This document shows, piece after piece, positions 31,437-40,735 of a stretch of 64,000 nucleotides of DNA. Source of the DNA: Dysgonamonadaceae bacterium. Its GTDB lineage: Bacteria; Bacteroidota; Bacteroidia; Bacteroidales; Azobacteroidaceae. Each line of letters starts with the position of its first letter. The stretch's first letter is position 1. The notes under the pieces were generated by a model, which saw only the letters and a list, made by a program, of their open reading frames with translations, was not told the origin of the DNA and did no database searches. A program made the position numbers and the translations under genes. Where the stretch lies: positions 1 to 64,000 of the forward strand of contig JAIRKO010000039.1 of assembly GCA_031260045.1 (NCBI GenBank). Reading direction: 5' to 3'.

Positions 31437-32073
31437 TAATCGTTTTCAGGATTTTGCCGACATTGTTAATCTTGTTAGCCGATTTTTCCAGCTCTTGAAT
31501 GATTTCTTTCAGTTTCATCAGTTCGAGCGTCCGCATCTCGCTTTTGAACAGCCTCGAAGTGCCTTCTTCGTAAACGCCGTCGGCTTCTTCTTCCAGTTGT
31601 TTGATTTTCTTTACATGCGCAATTACCTGTTCGCTTGATTTCTTCACTTCGGTTAGTTTGCGTACGGCAGCCAGCACCTCAGCCGTCCCTTTTCGGATAA
31701 TCCGCGCCAGTTGCAGGACGTCGGGCGGCAACGACTCAGGGGAAAAGAGCAGCACTTTTTGTGCCGAACGGTTGATTGCGTCAATGGCGTCGTCCATTTC
31801 ATCTGCCAAAGCGCTGATGTCTTCCCGGTCGAAAGGGGTAATAAAGGTATCGTTCAATTCCTTATAAATTCGCCCCGTAACCTTATCGCCATTGGTTTCT
31901 TCGGACTTGACGGCTTTGCACAAATCCTTTATCTTCTCCTTGTCGTTATTCGACGAGAATAACTCTTCCAAAAGGGTTGCCGAGCGGTCTAATACTTCGG
32001 CTGTTTCTTCCAGCAGAGGGAAAAACTTCCCGTCTTTCGGGGTCAGAACGCTTAAGATGCTGTTAAACTTCAT
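31420..32073 (-). CDS. DUF47/PhoU-related Pit accessory protein
   Basis: MKFNSILSVLTPKDGKFFPLLEETAEVLDRSATLLEELF; ORF track extension to 32301 crosses a tRNA, so it is trimmed here. Confidence 0.92.
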   Translation of the reverse strand: MKFNSILSVLTPKDGKFFPLLEETAEVLDRSATLLEELFSSNNDKEKIKDLCKAVKSEETNGDKVTGRIYKELNDTFITPFDREDISALADEMDDAIDAINRSAQKVLLFSPESLPPDVLQLARIIRKGTAEVLAAVRKLTEVKKSSEQVIAHVKKIKQLEEEADGVYEEGTSRLFKSEMRTLELMKLKEIIQELEKSANKINNVGKILKTIIVKYA

Positions 32074-32196
32074 GTGTTTGTATTTTACGGGTGCGAAATT
32101 AAGGTTTTTTCTTAAACGGACAAAAATATTTACACATTTGGTTAATGAAAGTTTGTAAAGAACGGAAATTAATATACTTTTGTGGCGCGAAAAGAA

Positions 32197-32269
32197 GGCC
32201 CCGTAGTTCAGTGAATAGAACGACAGATTCCGGTTCTGTAGGTCACAGGTTTGAGTCCTGTCGGGGTCA
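32197..32269 (+). tRNA. tRNA-Arg (anticodon CCG)
   Basis: GGCCCCG...ACAGA-TTCCGGT-TCTGT...CGGGGTCA cloverleaf; TACTTTTG promoter element just upstream. Confidence 0.93.
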
Positions 32270-32326
32270 CGAAGAATAAAAAGGTTTCCAAATTTGCGCA
32301 ATATCTAAAAATAAAATATAACGGAT

Positions 32327-32590
32327 ATGGGTACAGAAACTTTAGTTAACAGAAAACAAACGGTATTCCGTCTTAGTGAAGATTTGCTTAATCGCTTGAG
32401 AGCTGCCGCGAAAAGAGAAAACCAAAGCCTCAATAATTATGTCGAGAATATCCTGACGGATGTTGTCTATCGGCAGCCCAATCAGGAAACTTTGGATGCT
32501 ATACAGGAAGCAAGGGAAGGAAAGTTTGCCGGGACAATAGACATGAATGATTTCGATTCATTTATGAAATCCATAAACAGCATCGAATGA
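32327..32590 (+). CDS. ribbon-helix-helix-like antitoxin
   Basis: KQTVFRLSEDLLNRLRAAAKRENQSLNNYVENIL; overlaps the toxin start by 4 nt. Confidence 0.8.
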   Translation: MGTETLVNRKQTVFRLSEDLLNRLRAAAKRENQSLNNYVENILTDVVYRQPNQETLDAIQEAREGKFAGTIDMNDFDSFMKSINSIE

Positions 32591-32856
32591 AAAAGGTTCA
32601 TTACAGTACCAGAATGAAAAAAGACCTGAAAAAGTACAGAAACAATCCGGTTAAAATGAAAAAACTGTACGAAGTTTTGAACATGCTTATAAATGATATT
32701 GAATTACCCGAAACGTTCAAGGCTCATAAATTGCTCGGACAGTACAAAGGCTGTATGGAGTGCCATATAGAAGGAGATTTTTTGCTAATATGGTTTGATG
32801 AAGACAGCGGGATAATAGAACTTCTTAGGCTTGGCACTCATTCAGAGTTATTTTGA
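32587..32856 (+). CDS. YafQ/RelE family toxin
   Basis: MKKDLKKYRNNPVKMKKLYEVLNMLI...LGQYKGCMECHIEGDFLLIWFDEDSGIIELLRLGTHSELF. Confidence 0.93.
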   Translation: MKKVHYSTRMKKDLKKYRNNPVKMKKLYEVLNMLINDIELPETFKAHKLLGQYKGCMECHIEGDFLLIWFDEDSGIIELLRLGTHSELF

Positions 32857-32959
32857 GAAAAACAGTACTATTTCCTTAAACATTTCAATTACTTTCCTTT
32901 TTTAATACCCGCAATTCTCAGAAATTCAAGGTTCATTAGGGGATCCCGCGTGGGATGAC

Positions 32960-32981
32960 GGGCTGTTGAAACAGCCCTTTT
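32960..32981 (+). terminator. hairpin plus T tract
   Basis: GGGCTGTT-GA-AACAGCCCTTTT. Confidence 0.6.
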
Positions 32982-32998
32982 ATATGCAGAAATATTTG

Positions 32999-33072
32999 TG
33001 ATCCGAGCGGGATTCGAACCCACGACCCACAGCTTAGAAGGCTGTTGCTCTATCCAGCTGAGCTACCGGACC
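32999..33072 (-). tRNA. tRNA-Arg (anticodon TCT)
   Basis: Reverse complement GGTCCGGTAGCTCAGCTGGATAGAGCAACAGCCTTCTAAGCTGTGGGTCGTGGGTTCGAATCCCGCTCGGATCA. Confidence 0.95.
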
Positions 33073-33132
33073 ATCCTTTAATTTCGTTTTTGCGACCGCA
33101 AAGATAACGATTATTATTACATAAATCGAATT

Positions 33133-34860
33133 TCATTTGAATTTTGAGTGTGTGAGTAAAGTAAACAAAAACTCTAAACCGCCGCCCTGCCGGTTCTTTA
33201 CCGAAATTGAGCCGCCATGAAAAGCAATCCCATTTTTAACAATCGACAAGCCTAATCCCGAACCGCCCGTGTCGCGAGTGCGCCCCTCTTCGATGCGATA
33301 AAAACGCTCAAACAGACGGGACAGATGCCTTTCGTTTTTGACGCCGATGCCGTTGTCCGCAAAAGAAAAGTATGCTAAATTCCCTTCCCTGCTGTATTGG
33401 TCGATTTCAACGGTAAGGTTTTCGCCGGCATGGTTGATAACGTTATCCGTCAAGTTGCGGAACACGGAATAGAGCAGGCTTTCGCTTCCCACAACGCTTA
33501 AATCGCGGGGAACGGTTGACCGGACAACGATGTTTTTCTTCCGTAACGCCTCGTCCAAATCCGATTTGACTTTATCGATAATATCCTGCAAAGCAATGGG
33601 TTTAAATTTGAAAGCGTCGGGCGATTCGCTGATTTTCGACAGCAGGCTCATATCGCGAATCAGTTCCGAAAGCGTGATGATTTGTTCGTAGGCTTTGCGG
33701 ACAAATTCACGTTCTTTTTCGCGGTCAAGTTGATTGTCGAGAATGGTTTCGAGGTAGCCCCGAATTCCCGTTACCGGCGTACGGAGTTCGTGGGCGATGT
33801 TGCCGGTCAGTTCCCTTTTCAGTAGTTTGTTTTGTTCCTGCCGCGTATTGTCGTTCAACACGATTTCAAAGTTCTGGTCTTCAAAAACATTGACCCGTCC
33901 GGTGAAAAACTTTCCCTGTTTGTAGAAAGAGGTTTCAAAATAATTCCTGTCTTTCCGTTCGTCGAGAAAAGCGATGACTTCCGAAAATACCGCCTCGTCC
34001 AGAATTGTGGAAGCGTCAACCGTGATTTGGTCGCTGAGGATGTTTAAATATTGGAGGAATAAACCGTTGTAGAAAGCGACTTTACGGTCGGGAGTAAAAA
34101 AACAAATCCCTTCGGCGGAACTTTGGATGTGCATCAGGAGTTTTTGGTGTTCGAGCGACAGTTTCACTTCGCTTTCTTTCAGCCGTCGGTACTCTTCGGC
34201 GATTTGCCGGCTCACCGTTCCCGTTTCGTCGTCGGGAAAATTCGGCATGGTTACGGGGAGGTTTTTTCCGACGGCGATGGAATAATCGCTCAACCGTTTA
34301 ATTATCCGTCCAAACCGCCGCGCAGTATAATTAGTAAACGCAATGCCGAGCGTCGACAGGAGCAGCAGGTAATAAACGAAAGTGCCGTCGGGCTTGAGCA
34401 GGCGCCGGATTTGCGGATTGTAGGGCAAAGCAACCCGTATGTAATGGTTTCCCAAGCGTTTGGCATAATACAGATAGGGTTTTCGCGTGGAAGCGGAAAG
34501 GCGAATGTCGCTGCCTTTGCCGGTCTTTGCCGCTTTCCGTATTTCGGGACGTCCGGCATGGTTTTCCGTTTGGGACAAATCGTCCAAACGATTGTCGAAC
34601 AATACTTTTCCGGTGCGGTCTATCACCGTTATGCGGAGGCTGTCGGGGAAAAGATGCGGCAGGCTGTCGGCAGCGGCTTTGCCGTCGCGTTGAAAAAAAC
34701 GCGGATAAATCATTTCCGCGTAGCTGTCCAAACGTTCTTCCATGATTTCCCGTTTGTGTTTTTTTTCGCGCGGAAGTTCAAAAACCGCCAGACTGACGGA
34801 AAAAAACGCCAGTATCAGGCAAAAACTAAGGGCGAGTTTGCGAGTAAAAGAGCGTTTCAT
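33133..34860 (-). CDS. phoR: PhoR-like sensor histidine kinase
   Basis: GNIAHELRTPVTGIRGYLETIL, NLTDNVINHAG, DTGGSGLGLSIVKNG; next to PhoB and the pst operon. Confidence 0.93.
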   Translation of the reverse strand: MKRSFTRKLALSFCLILAFFSVSLAVFELPREKKHKREIMEERLDSYAEMIYPRFFQRDGKAAADSLPHLFPDSLRITVIDRTGKVLFDNRLDDLSQTENHAGRPEIRKAAKTGKGSDIRLSASTRKPYLYYAKRLGNHYIRVALPYNPQIRRLLKPDGTFVYYLLLLSTLGIAFTNYTARRFGRIIKRLSDYSIAVGKNLPVTMPNFPDDETGTVSRQIAEEYRRLKESEVKLSLEHQKLLMHIQSSAEGICFFTPDRKVAFYNGLFLQYLNILSDQITVDASTILDEAVFSEVIAFLDERKDRNYFETSFYKQGKFFTGRVNVFEDQNFEIVLNDNTRQEQNKLLKRELTGNIAHELRTPVTGIRGYLETILDNQLDREKEREFVRKAYEQIITLSELIRDMSLLSKISESPDAFKFKPIALQDIIDKVKSDLDEALRKKNIVVRSTVPRDLSVVGSESLLYSVFRNLTDNVINHAGENLTVEIDQYSREGNLAYFSFADNGIGVKNERHLSRLFERFYRIEEGRTRDTGGSGLGLSIVKNGIAFHGGSISVKNRQGGGLEFLFTLLTHSKFK

Positions 34861-35552
34861 TTTCCGGAATCATTAAAGCGGTAACCGTATCCGGGGCGGC
34901 TGGCAATCACGGAAGCCTTGTCGCCCAGTTTTTTGCGCAGCCGTCCGATGTGAACGTCAATCGTTCGCTCGGTAATGTATGGAGCGTCTTTCCAAATGAG
35001 GTCGATGATGTCTTCGCGTTCAAATACTCGCGAGGGATTGGAAGCCAAAAGGGTGAGGATTTCAAATTCCGTTTTTGTCAGCGGAACGATTTTCCCGTCG
35101 ATAATCAGTTCTTTGGTATCAAAATCAATGGTAAGGTTGTTGAAAACCATTTTGTTTTTGGGTTTCGGGGCGGACGCCTGTTTTTTGCTTTCGGCGCGTT
35201 TCAGCACGGCTTTTATGCGAGCAATGACTTCTTTGATTGAAAACGGTTTGGAAATGTAATCGTCGCCGCCCACCGAAAAACCTGTAAGCATGTCGTTTTC
35301 GGTATCTTTTGCCGTGAGGAAGATAATCGGAATGGGGTTTTGTTCTTTCCGCAGTTTTTCCGCCAATTTGTATCCCGACATGCCGCTCATCATGACGTCT
35401 AATAAAATCAGCGAATGGTCGGGGGTCAGTTTTTTCAGGGCTTCTTCGGCTGAAAAGGCGCATTCTACTTCGTATCCTTCGTTACCGAGGTTAAACTCCA
35501 GAATTTCGCAGATGTTTTTTCCGTCGTCGACGACTAATATTTTCTTTGTCAT
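34857..35552 (-). CDS. phoB: PhoB-like response regulator (OmpR family)
   Basis: ILVVDDGKNICEILEFNLGNEGYEVE; LLDVMMSGMSGY; winged helix TERTIDVHIGRLRKKLGD. Confidence 0.93.
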   Translation of the reverse strand: MTKKILVVDDGKNICEILEFNLGNEGYEVECAFSAEEALKKLTPDHSLILLDVMMSGMSGYKLAEKLRKEQNPIPIIFLTAKDTENDMLTGFSVGGDDYISKPFSIKEVIARIKAVLKRAESKKQASAPKPKNKMVFNNLTIDFDTKELIIDGKIVPLTKTEFEILTLLASNPSRVFEREDIIDLIWKDAPYITERTIDVHIGRLRKKLGDKASVIASRPGYGYRFNDSGK

Positions 35553-35560
35553 AGATTGCC

Positions 35561-35824
35561 TTATTCGCTGCCGTATATTGCCTGTATTTGCGTTTTTAAG
35601 GTTGGCAGGTAATTTTTACCGTATTCCAAACAATCTGCCAAATTATTCATCAGTCCTGCATAATCAATCAAGGTTACGGTTGCTGTCCCGTCGAAGCGTA
35701 CCAGAATATCCAAATCGCTTTTGCGCGTTTGTTCGCCCCGTGCATAAGAGCCGAATACCCATGCTTTTTCAACGGGATAGGCGGGGAAAAAGTTCTGCAA
35801 TTTTTTAATAAGCGTTTGTTGCAT
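35561..35824 (-). CDS. minimal nucleotidyltransferase (MNT) domain protein
   Basis: AWVFGSYARGEQTRKSDLDILVRF (GSxARGE...SDLDLLV). Confidence 0.88.
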   Translation of the reverse strand: MQQTLIKKLQNFFPAYPVEKAWVFGSYARGEQTRKSDLDILVRFDGTATVTLIDYAGLMNNLADCLEYGKNYLPTLKTQIQAIYGSE

Positions 35825-35912
35825 TGCGTTGGAATTTTTGTTATATCAATTGCAAAGATAGTGATTATTTAATTCAAGTTGATATTTTATTCCAGATTGC
35901 TTCCCCGCGTTT

Positions 35913-36617
35913 TTAGTTCTTCTTAGTTTTTTCAGGCGGCGCAGGCGGACTTGTCCGGTTTTTGCTATGCTTCAACACCTTTGCATCAATATAAAATACG
36001 ATTTCCTCGACGATGTTGCTGCAATGGTCGCCGATGCGTTCGATTTTGCGCATGACCAGCATGGTTTTAATGCCGTTTTCGGGGTCAATTTTCTTTTCCC
36101 GGATGGCTTCGGCAAGTATTTTGATGGCGTTGCGGTAAATTTCATCCACCGTTTCGTCTTTCGCGAGGATTTTTCCCGAAAGCCGGGTATTTTCCGAATC
36201 CAGGGCGACATAACTGTCGGAAAGCATTTCGATAACCGTGTCGAATATGGTTTCTACCTGCAGGTCGTCCCGCAGGTCGCGGTTGTCGAACCCGGCGCTT
36301 TCGTCGATGACGTATTTGGCGATGCCATCGGCAAAATCGGCAATGCGTTCCAGCGTGATGCTGATTTTAATCAGCGAAAGCACCAAACGCAGGTCAACGG
36401 CGACCGGATTGTAGAGAGCGATGTAATTTTCGCAATCACTGTCAATTTTCAACTCAAAAGAATCAACCCGTTTTTCGCGGCTGGCGACTTCTCGCGCCAA
36501 TTCTACGTCGTTGTTCAAAAAAGCCTGTTTCGCTTTTTCTAATTGCGAAAGGACAAGACGCCACATTTCGCTTACTCCTTCTTTTAATGTAATTAGTTCT
36601 TTTTCGGTATGTTTCAT
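35913..36617 (-). CDS. phoU: phosphate transport system regulator PhoU
   Basis: VAVDLRLVLSLIKISITLERIADFADGIAKY...MLVMRKIERIGDHCSNIVEEIVFY. Confidence 0.96.
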   Translation of the reverse strand: MKHTEKELITLKEGVSEMWRLVLSQLEKAKQAFLNNDVELAREVASREKRVDSFELKIDSDCENYIALYNPVAVDLRLVLSLIKISITLERIADFADGIAKYVIDESAGFDNRDLRDDLQVETIFDTVIEMLSDSYVALDSENTRLSGKILAKDETVDEIYRNAIKILAEAIREKKIDPENGIKTMLVMRKIERIGDHCSNIVEEIVFYIDAKVLKHSKNRTSPPAPPEKTKKN

Positions 36618-36676
36618 AATATCATCTCCCCAAAAATATAATTTAATTTTTCACATATTCTTAACTCTTAACTCCT

Positions 36677-36781
36677 GCTCGGCGTAGCGTCCACGCTACG
36701 CCGGGCTAAAAAGCATGTCTCCGACATGCTGCAAGCGGGAATGCTTGTTTTAACACGACGTAGTCAGAAACTACGCCGAGC
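36677..36781. repeat. composite intergenic element: three hairpins inside an 11-bp outer inverted repeat
   Basis: GCTCGGCGTAG (36677-36687) / CTACGCCGAGC (36771-36781); inside GGCGTAGCGT-CC-ACGCTACGCC, AGCATGTC-TCC-GACATGCT, CGTAGT-CAGAA-ACTACG. Confidence 0.85.
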
Positions 36782-36801
36782 GGGTTCTTAGTTCTTAACT
36801 C

Positions 36802-37548
36802 CTATCCAAACCGTCCCGTAATATAATTCTGAGTCTCCTCCTTTTCGGGGCTCATGAATATTTTTTTCGTATCGTTGTATTCAATCAGTTCGCCCAGCAT
36901 GAAAAAGCCGGTTTTGTCGCTTACGCGGGCAGCTTGCTGCATGTTGTGCGTAACAATCACGATGGTATAATCCTTTTTCAGTATGTGGATTAAGTCTTCG
37001 ATTTTGGAAGTGGAAATCGGGTCGAGCGCTGAAGCCGGTTCGTCCATCAGGATAACGGATGGTGCAATGGCAAGCGCACGGGCGATACAGAGGCGTTGCT
37101 GCTGTCCGCCCGAAAGCTCGAAAGCCGATTTTTTCAGTTTGTCTTTCACTTCGTCCCAGAGGGCGGCGCCTTTCAAGGATTCTTCCACGCGCTGGGCAAT
37201 GAAGCGGCTATCGGTAGTTCCGGCAACCCGCAGCCCGTAGGCAACGTTTTCAAAAAGGGATTTCGGAAAGGGATTCGGTTTTTGAAAAACCATCCCGACC
37301 CGTTTCCTGAGGCTCGTTACGTCAACGGATTTATGATAAATATCTTCCCCGTCAATTAGGCATTCGCCGGTGAGGCGCGTATCGGGAATCAAATCGTTCA
37401 TCCGGTTGAAGAGGCGCAGGAAAGTCGATTTTCCGCATCCCGAAGGACCAATAAAGGCGGTAACCGTATGGTCTTCCATTTTCATGCCAATGTTTTTCAA
37501 AGCATGAAAACCGCCGTAATAAAAATCAATGTTCTTTGTTTCAAGCAT
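36802..37548 (-). CDS. pstB: phosphate ABC transporter ATP-binding protein
   Basis: [60 protein letters not shown]. Confidence 0.98.
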   Translation of the reverse strand: MLETKNIDFYYGGFHALKNIGMKMEDHTVTAFIGPSGCGKSTFLRLFNRMNDLIPDTRLTGECLIDGEDIYHKSVDVTSLRKRVGMVFQKPNPFPKSLFENVAYGLRVAGTTDSRFIAQRVEESLKGAALWDEVKDKLKKSAFELSGGQQQRLCIARALAIAPSVILMDEPASALDPISTSKIEDLIHILKKDYTIVIVTHNMQQAARVSDKTGFFMLGELIEYNDTKKIFMSPEKEETQNYITGRFG

Positions 37549-38392
37549 GACGTTTTTGTAATTTTTTTCGTAAATAAGAAGCCGATATGTTGATGATTAG
37601 CACGATGACGATTAATACCAGCGCCGTCCCGTAAGCCATTGGGCGGGTCGCTTCCAAATCGGTTCCGCTCACGGCAATCACATATAGGTGATAGGGGAGC
37701 GCCATTACCTGGTCGTATATCGAATGGGGCAATTGGGGCAGAAAATAGGCGGCGACCGTGAAAAGAATCGGCGCCGTTTCGCCCGAAATGCGACCAATGG
37801 AAAGAATCAACCCTGTGATGATGTTGGGAAACGCCATAGGCAGGATAATCCGATGAACGGTTTGCAATTTGCTTGCCCCCAATGCCAAGCTGCCCGTGCG
37901 GAACGTGTCGGGAATAGCTTTCAACGCTTCTTCGGTGGTGCGTATCACCAGCGGCAGGGCGAGCATCCCCAAAGTGAGCGAACCGGCAAGAATGGAATCG
38001 CCAAAGCCCAGCGTATTCACAAACAGCGACATGCCGAACAGCCCGAATACAATCGAGGGAATGCCGGCTAAGTTGTTGGTCATGATTCGGATGAATTTCA
38101 CAATATTCCCGTTGCCCGCATATTCGGAAGTATATATCGCCGACAAGATGCCCACCGGAAAAGCGACGACAGAACTGCCGACAATCAGGTAAAGCGTTCC
38201 CACAATCGCGGGGAAAATACCGCCCGAAGTCATGCCGTTGGAAGGCGCTGAGGTCAGAAATTCCCAACTGATCACGCCGGCGCCCTGATAGATAATGAAA
38301 CCCAATATCCAAAACAGGATGCTTACCACCATCAGTCCGAGTATTCGGAAGATTGCGAAGGCGATGTTTTGTTTTAATAGATGACTGTTCAT
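37541..38392 (-). CDS. pstA: phosphate ABC transporter permease PstA
   Basis: [63 protein letters not shown]. Confidence 0.97.
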   Translation of the reverse strand: MNSHLLKQNIAFAIFRILGLMVVSILFWILGFIIYQGAGVISWEFLTSAPSNGMTSGGIFPAIVGTLYLIVGSSVVAFPVGILSAIYTSEYAGNGNIVKFIRIMTNNLAGIPSIVFGLFGMSLFVNTLGFGDSILAGSLTLGMLALPLVIRTTEEALKAIPDTFRTGSLALGASKLQTVHRIILPMAFPNIITGLILSIGRISGETAPILFTVAAYFLPQLPHSIYDQVMALPYHLYVIAVSGTDLEATRPMAYGTALVLIVIVLIINISASYLRKKLQKRHA

Positions 38393-38427
38393 GTAATAAT
38401 TTAGTGTTTCGTACTATTTGTATTGCT

Positions 38428-38516
38428 GGATTGCTTCACCGCTACGCGGTTCGCAATGACGTGTGCGATATTGCAACCTCACTGCGTCATTGCGAAGGCG
38501 CAGCCTGAAGCAATCC
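38428..38516. repeat. REP-like inverted pair
   Basis: GGATTGCTTCACC...TCGCAATGACG / CGTCATTGCGA...TGAAGCAATCC in the pstA-pstC gap. Confidence 0.85.
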
Positions 38517-38568
38517 AAAGTAATTGAATTGTTGTTGCCATAAATCCAAATCCCCAATTCTTAGTTCC

Positions 38569-39762
38569 CTAAGCTTGCGGTTGTTTTTTTGAAATCACCT
38601 CCGCCGTCACGCTAATCACTACCGTAATCAGAAAGAGGATGCATCCGAGTACAAACAGCGCGCCGTAATGCGCCCCGCCGTGAGGCGCTTCGCCCAGTTC
38701 TGCCGCTACGGTTGCGGGAATCGTCCTCACCGGCTCAAAGAGGGAGTGCGGAATGACGGCAGCGTTTCCGGTAACCATCAATACAGCCATCGTTTCGCCG
38801 ACGGCGCGACCGATTCCGAGTACGACCGCCGCCGAGATGCCCGATATGGAATAGGGAACCACTACGCGATAAATCGTTTGCCAATGATTAGCGCCCAGTC
38901 CGAGACTGGCTTCGCGCATAGCCTGTGGCGTGTTTCGTATTGCGTCTTCTGCTACGGTGATAATGGTGGGCAACGCCATAATGGCAAGAATCAGGCTACC
39001 GGCAAAAGCCGTTTCGCCTACCGGCAAATCAAACGTTTTCTGGATGAATGGCACCACAACAACCAAGCCGAAAAACCCGTAAACTACCGAAGGGATGCCC
39101 GCCAAAAGTTCGATGGTTGGCTTCAACAGATTGCGAATCTTTTCGTCGGCAAGTTCGCCCAAATAGATGGCAACGCCCAAGCCCAGCGGCAAGGCAATCA
39201 GGATGGCGCACAGCCCCACCCACAACGTACCCAGCAAAAGCGGCAACAGTCCGAATTGAGGGGCGGGTGTGGCGGTTGGCATCCACGTATCCCCGCCGAA
39301 GAAATCGGCAGGATTCAGTTTTTCGGTGATTAATTGTCTCACCCGCTCGTTTGTGTCCGCCGCGTACTGTTCGGGTATAAAAGCGACCATGCCCGGCGTT
39401 GCGGCGATGATTTCGCCCAGTTTTTCCGGCAGAAACTCGTTGTTTTCGCCCAGTTCTTCGTCCGAATAATAATCGGAAATATCGCTTATGCGGAAAGGCG
39501 TGATTTCTTCGTCGTTTCCGCCGACAAGACTCCAGTTGTCAATTTCGTAATCGAATATTTCCTTTATCTGTTTGGGCGTTAGCCGGTAGACCGGATTCTC
39601 TTCGTTCACGCACAGGACATACCCGCTTTCGATTTCGGAGTGGCGGAAAAAACCGGCGCCTTCCCTGAAAAGGAAAATAACGATTAGCAGGATGATGATG
39701 CCGGTGGTTGCGCCGCTGAGCGTCAGCAGAGATTCGATGAATTTTTCAAATATACGTTTCAT
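38569..39762 (-). CDS. pstC: phosphate ABC transporter permease PstC
   Basis: LAGIPSVVYGFFGLVVVVPFIQ; SLGLGANHWQTIYRVVVPYSISGISAAVVLGIGRAVGETMAVLMVTGN; N-terminal insertion between TM1 and TM2. Confidence 0.96.
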   Translation of the reverse strand: MKRIFEKFIESLLTLSGATTGIIILLIVIFLFREGAGFFRHSEIESGYVLCVNEENPVYRLTPKQIKEIFDYEIDNWSLVGGNDEEITPFRISDISDYYSDEELGENNEFLPEKLGEIIAATPGMVAFIPEQYAADTNERVRQLITEKLNPADFFGGDTWMPTATPAPQFGLLPLLLGTLWVGLCAILIALPLGLGVAIYLGELADEKIRNLLKPTIELLAGIPSVVYGFFGLVVVVPFIQKTFDLPVGETAFAGSLILAIMALPTIITVAEDAIRNTPQAMREASLGLGANHWQTIYRVVVPYSISGISAAVVLGIGRAVGETMAVLMVTGNAAVIPHSLFEPVRTIPATVAAELGEAPHGGAHYGALFVLGCILFLITVVISVTAEVISKKQPQA

Positions 39763-39763
39763 T

Positions 39764-39852
39764 AAGTTACGAGTTACAAGTTACAAATTACAAATTACGA
39801 GTTACGGAGTTACGAGTTACCATAGCGACCCGTAACTTGTAACTCGTAACTT
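39764..39852. repeat. long-stem inverted repeat (21-bp arms) in the pstS-pstC gap
   Basis: AAGTTACGAGTTACAAGTTAC (39764-39784) / GTAACTTGTAACTCGTAACTT (39832-39852). Confidence 0.9.
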
Positions 39853-39856
39853 GTAA

Positions 39857-40669
39857 TTAATTAGGAATAAACCCGATTTCACTCACCGTTTTTTGCCCTT
39901 TCGTCGAAAGCACATAGTCGATAAATGGGCGCACTTGTTTCTCTTTTTTGGTGATGTAATAGTAATACAATTCCCTAACGATGGGGTAGGAGCCGTCTTT
40001 GGCGGACTTCACGGAAGGCGCGGTAAAGGTCTTTCCCTTGTCGTAGGAAACGTGAATCGCTTTCACATCCTTGCTGAGGTAAGCCAAGCCGATGTAACCG
40101 ATGGCGCCTTTGGTTTGTCCAACCGACTGTACAATGGCTCCGGTGGCGGGCATACTCATAATTCCGCTCTTGTAGTTTTTGTTTTTCAACACGCTTTCTT
40201 TGAAAAACTCATACGTTCCCGACGAGGTTTCCCGCGAATAGGGAACGATTTTCAGGTCGGCGCCGCCCACTTCTTTCCAGTTGGTGATTTTGCCGGTGAA
40301 AATACCTTCCAGTTGTTCGCGCGTCAGCTTGGTTACCTGATTGTCCGGATTGACGACGATAGCCAGCGCATCGTAAGCGACAACTACTTCTTTCAAAACG
40401 TTGCCCGCGTCCTTAATTTTCTGTTTTTCTTCAAACTTGATTTTGCGCGACGACTGGGCGATGTCCGTTGTTCCCTCTATCAGGGCGGAGATGCCTACAC
40501 CGCTACCGCCGCCGGTTACGGTTACGGTTGCCGACGGATTGGCGTTCATGTAGTCTTCGGCTTCCTTTTGGGATAAAGGCAAGCAGGTGTCCGAACCTTT
40601 GATTTTCTGAGCTTGCACGGCAACCAAACCCGATATAAGGATGGCTGCGATAAAAAATAACTGTTTCAT
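39857..40669 (-). CDS. pstS: phosphate ABC transporter substrate-binding protein
   Basis: IKGSDTCLPL...TVTGGGSGVGISALIEGTTDIAQSSR...YSRETSSGTYEFFKE. Confidence 0.96.
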   Translation of the reverse strand: MKQLFFIAAILISGLVAVQAQKIKGSDTCLPLSQKEAEDYMNANPSATVTVTGGGSGVGISALIEGTTDIAQSSRKIKFEEKQKIKDAGNVLKEVVVAYDALAIVVNPDNQVTKLTREQLEGIFTGKITNWKEVGGADLKIVPYSRETSSGTYEFFKESVLKNKNYKSGIMSMPATGAIVQSVGQTKGAIGYIGLAYLSKDVKAIHVSYDKGKTFTAPSVKSAKDGSYPIVRELYYYYITKKEKQVRPFIDYVLSTKGQKTVSEIGFIPN

Positions 40670-40735
40670 AAATAAATAAAATTAAATTAATATCTCCCCC
40701 TGCCCCTCCCGAAAGAGGCGGCGGGGGAGAGGTGG

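Noticed and set aside
32074-32301. N-terminal extension of the DUF47 ORF
   Set aside because: It runs antisense across tRNA-Arg(CCG); the family start MKFNSILSVLTPKDGKFF at 32073 is a better start.
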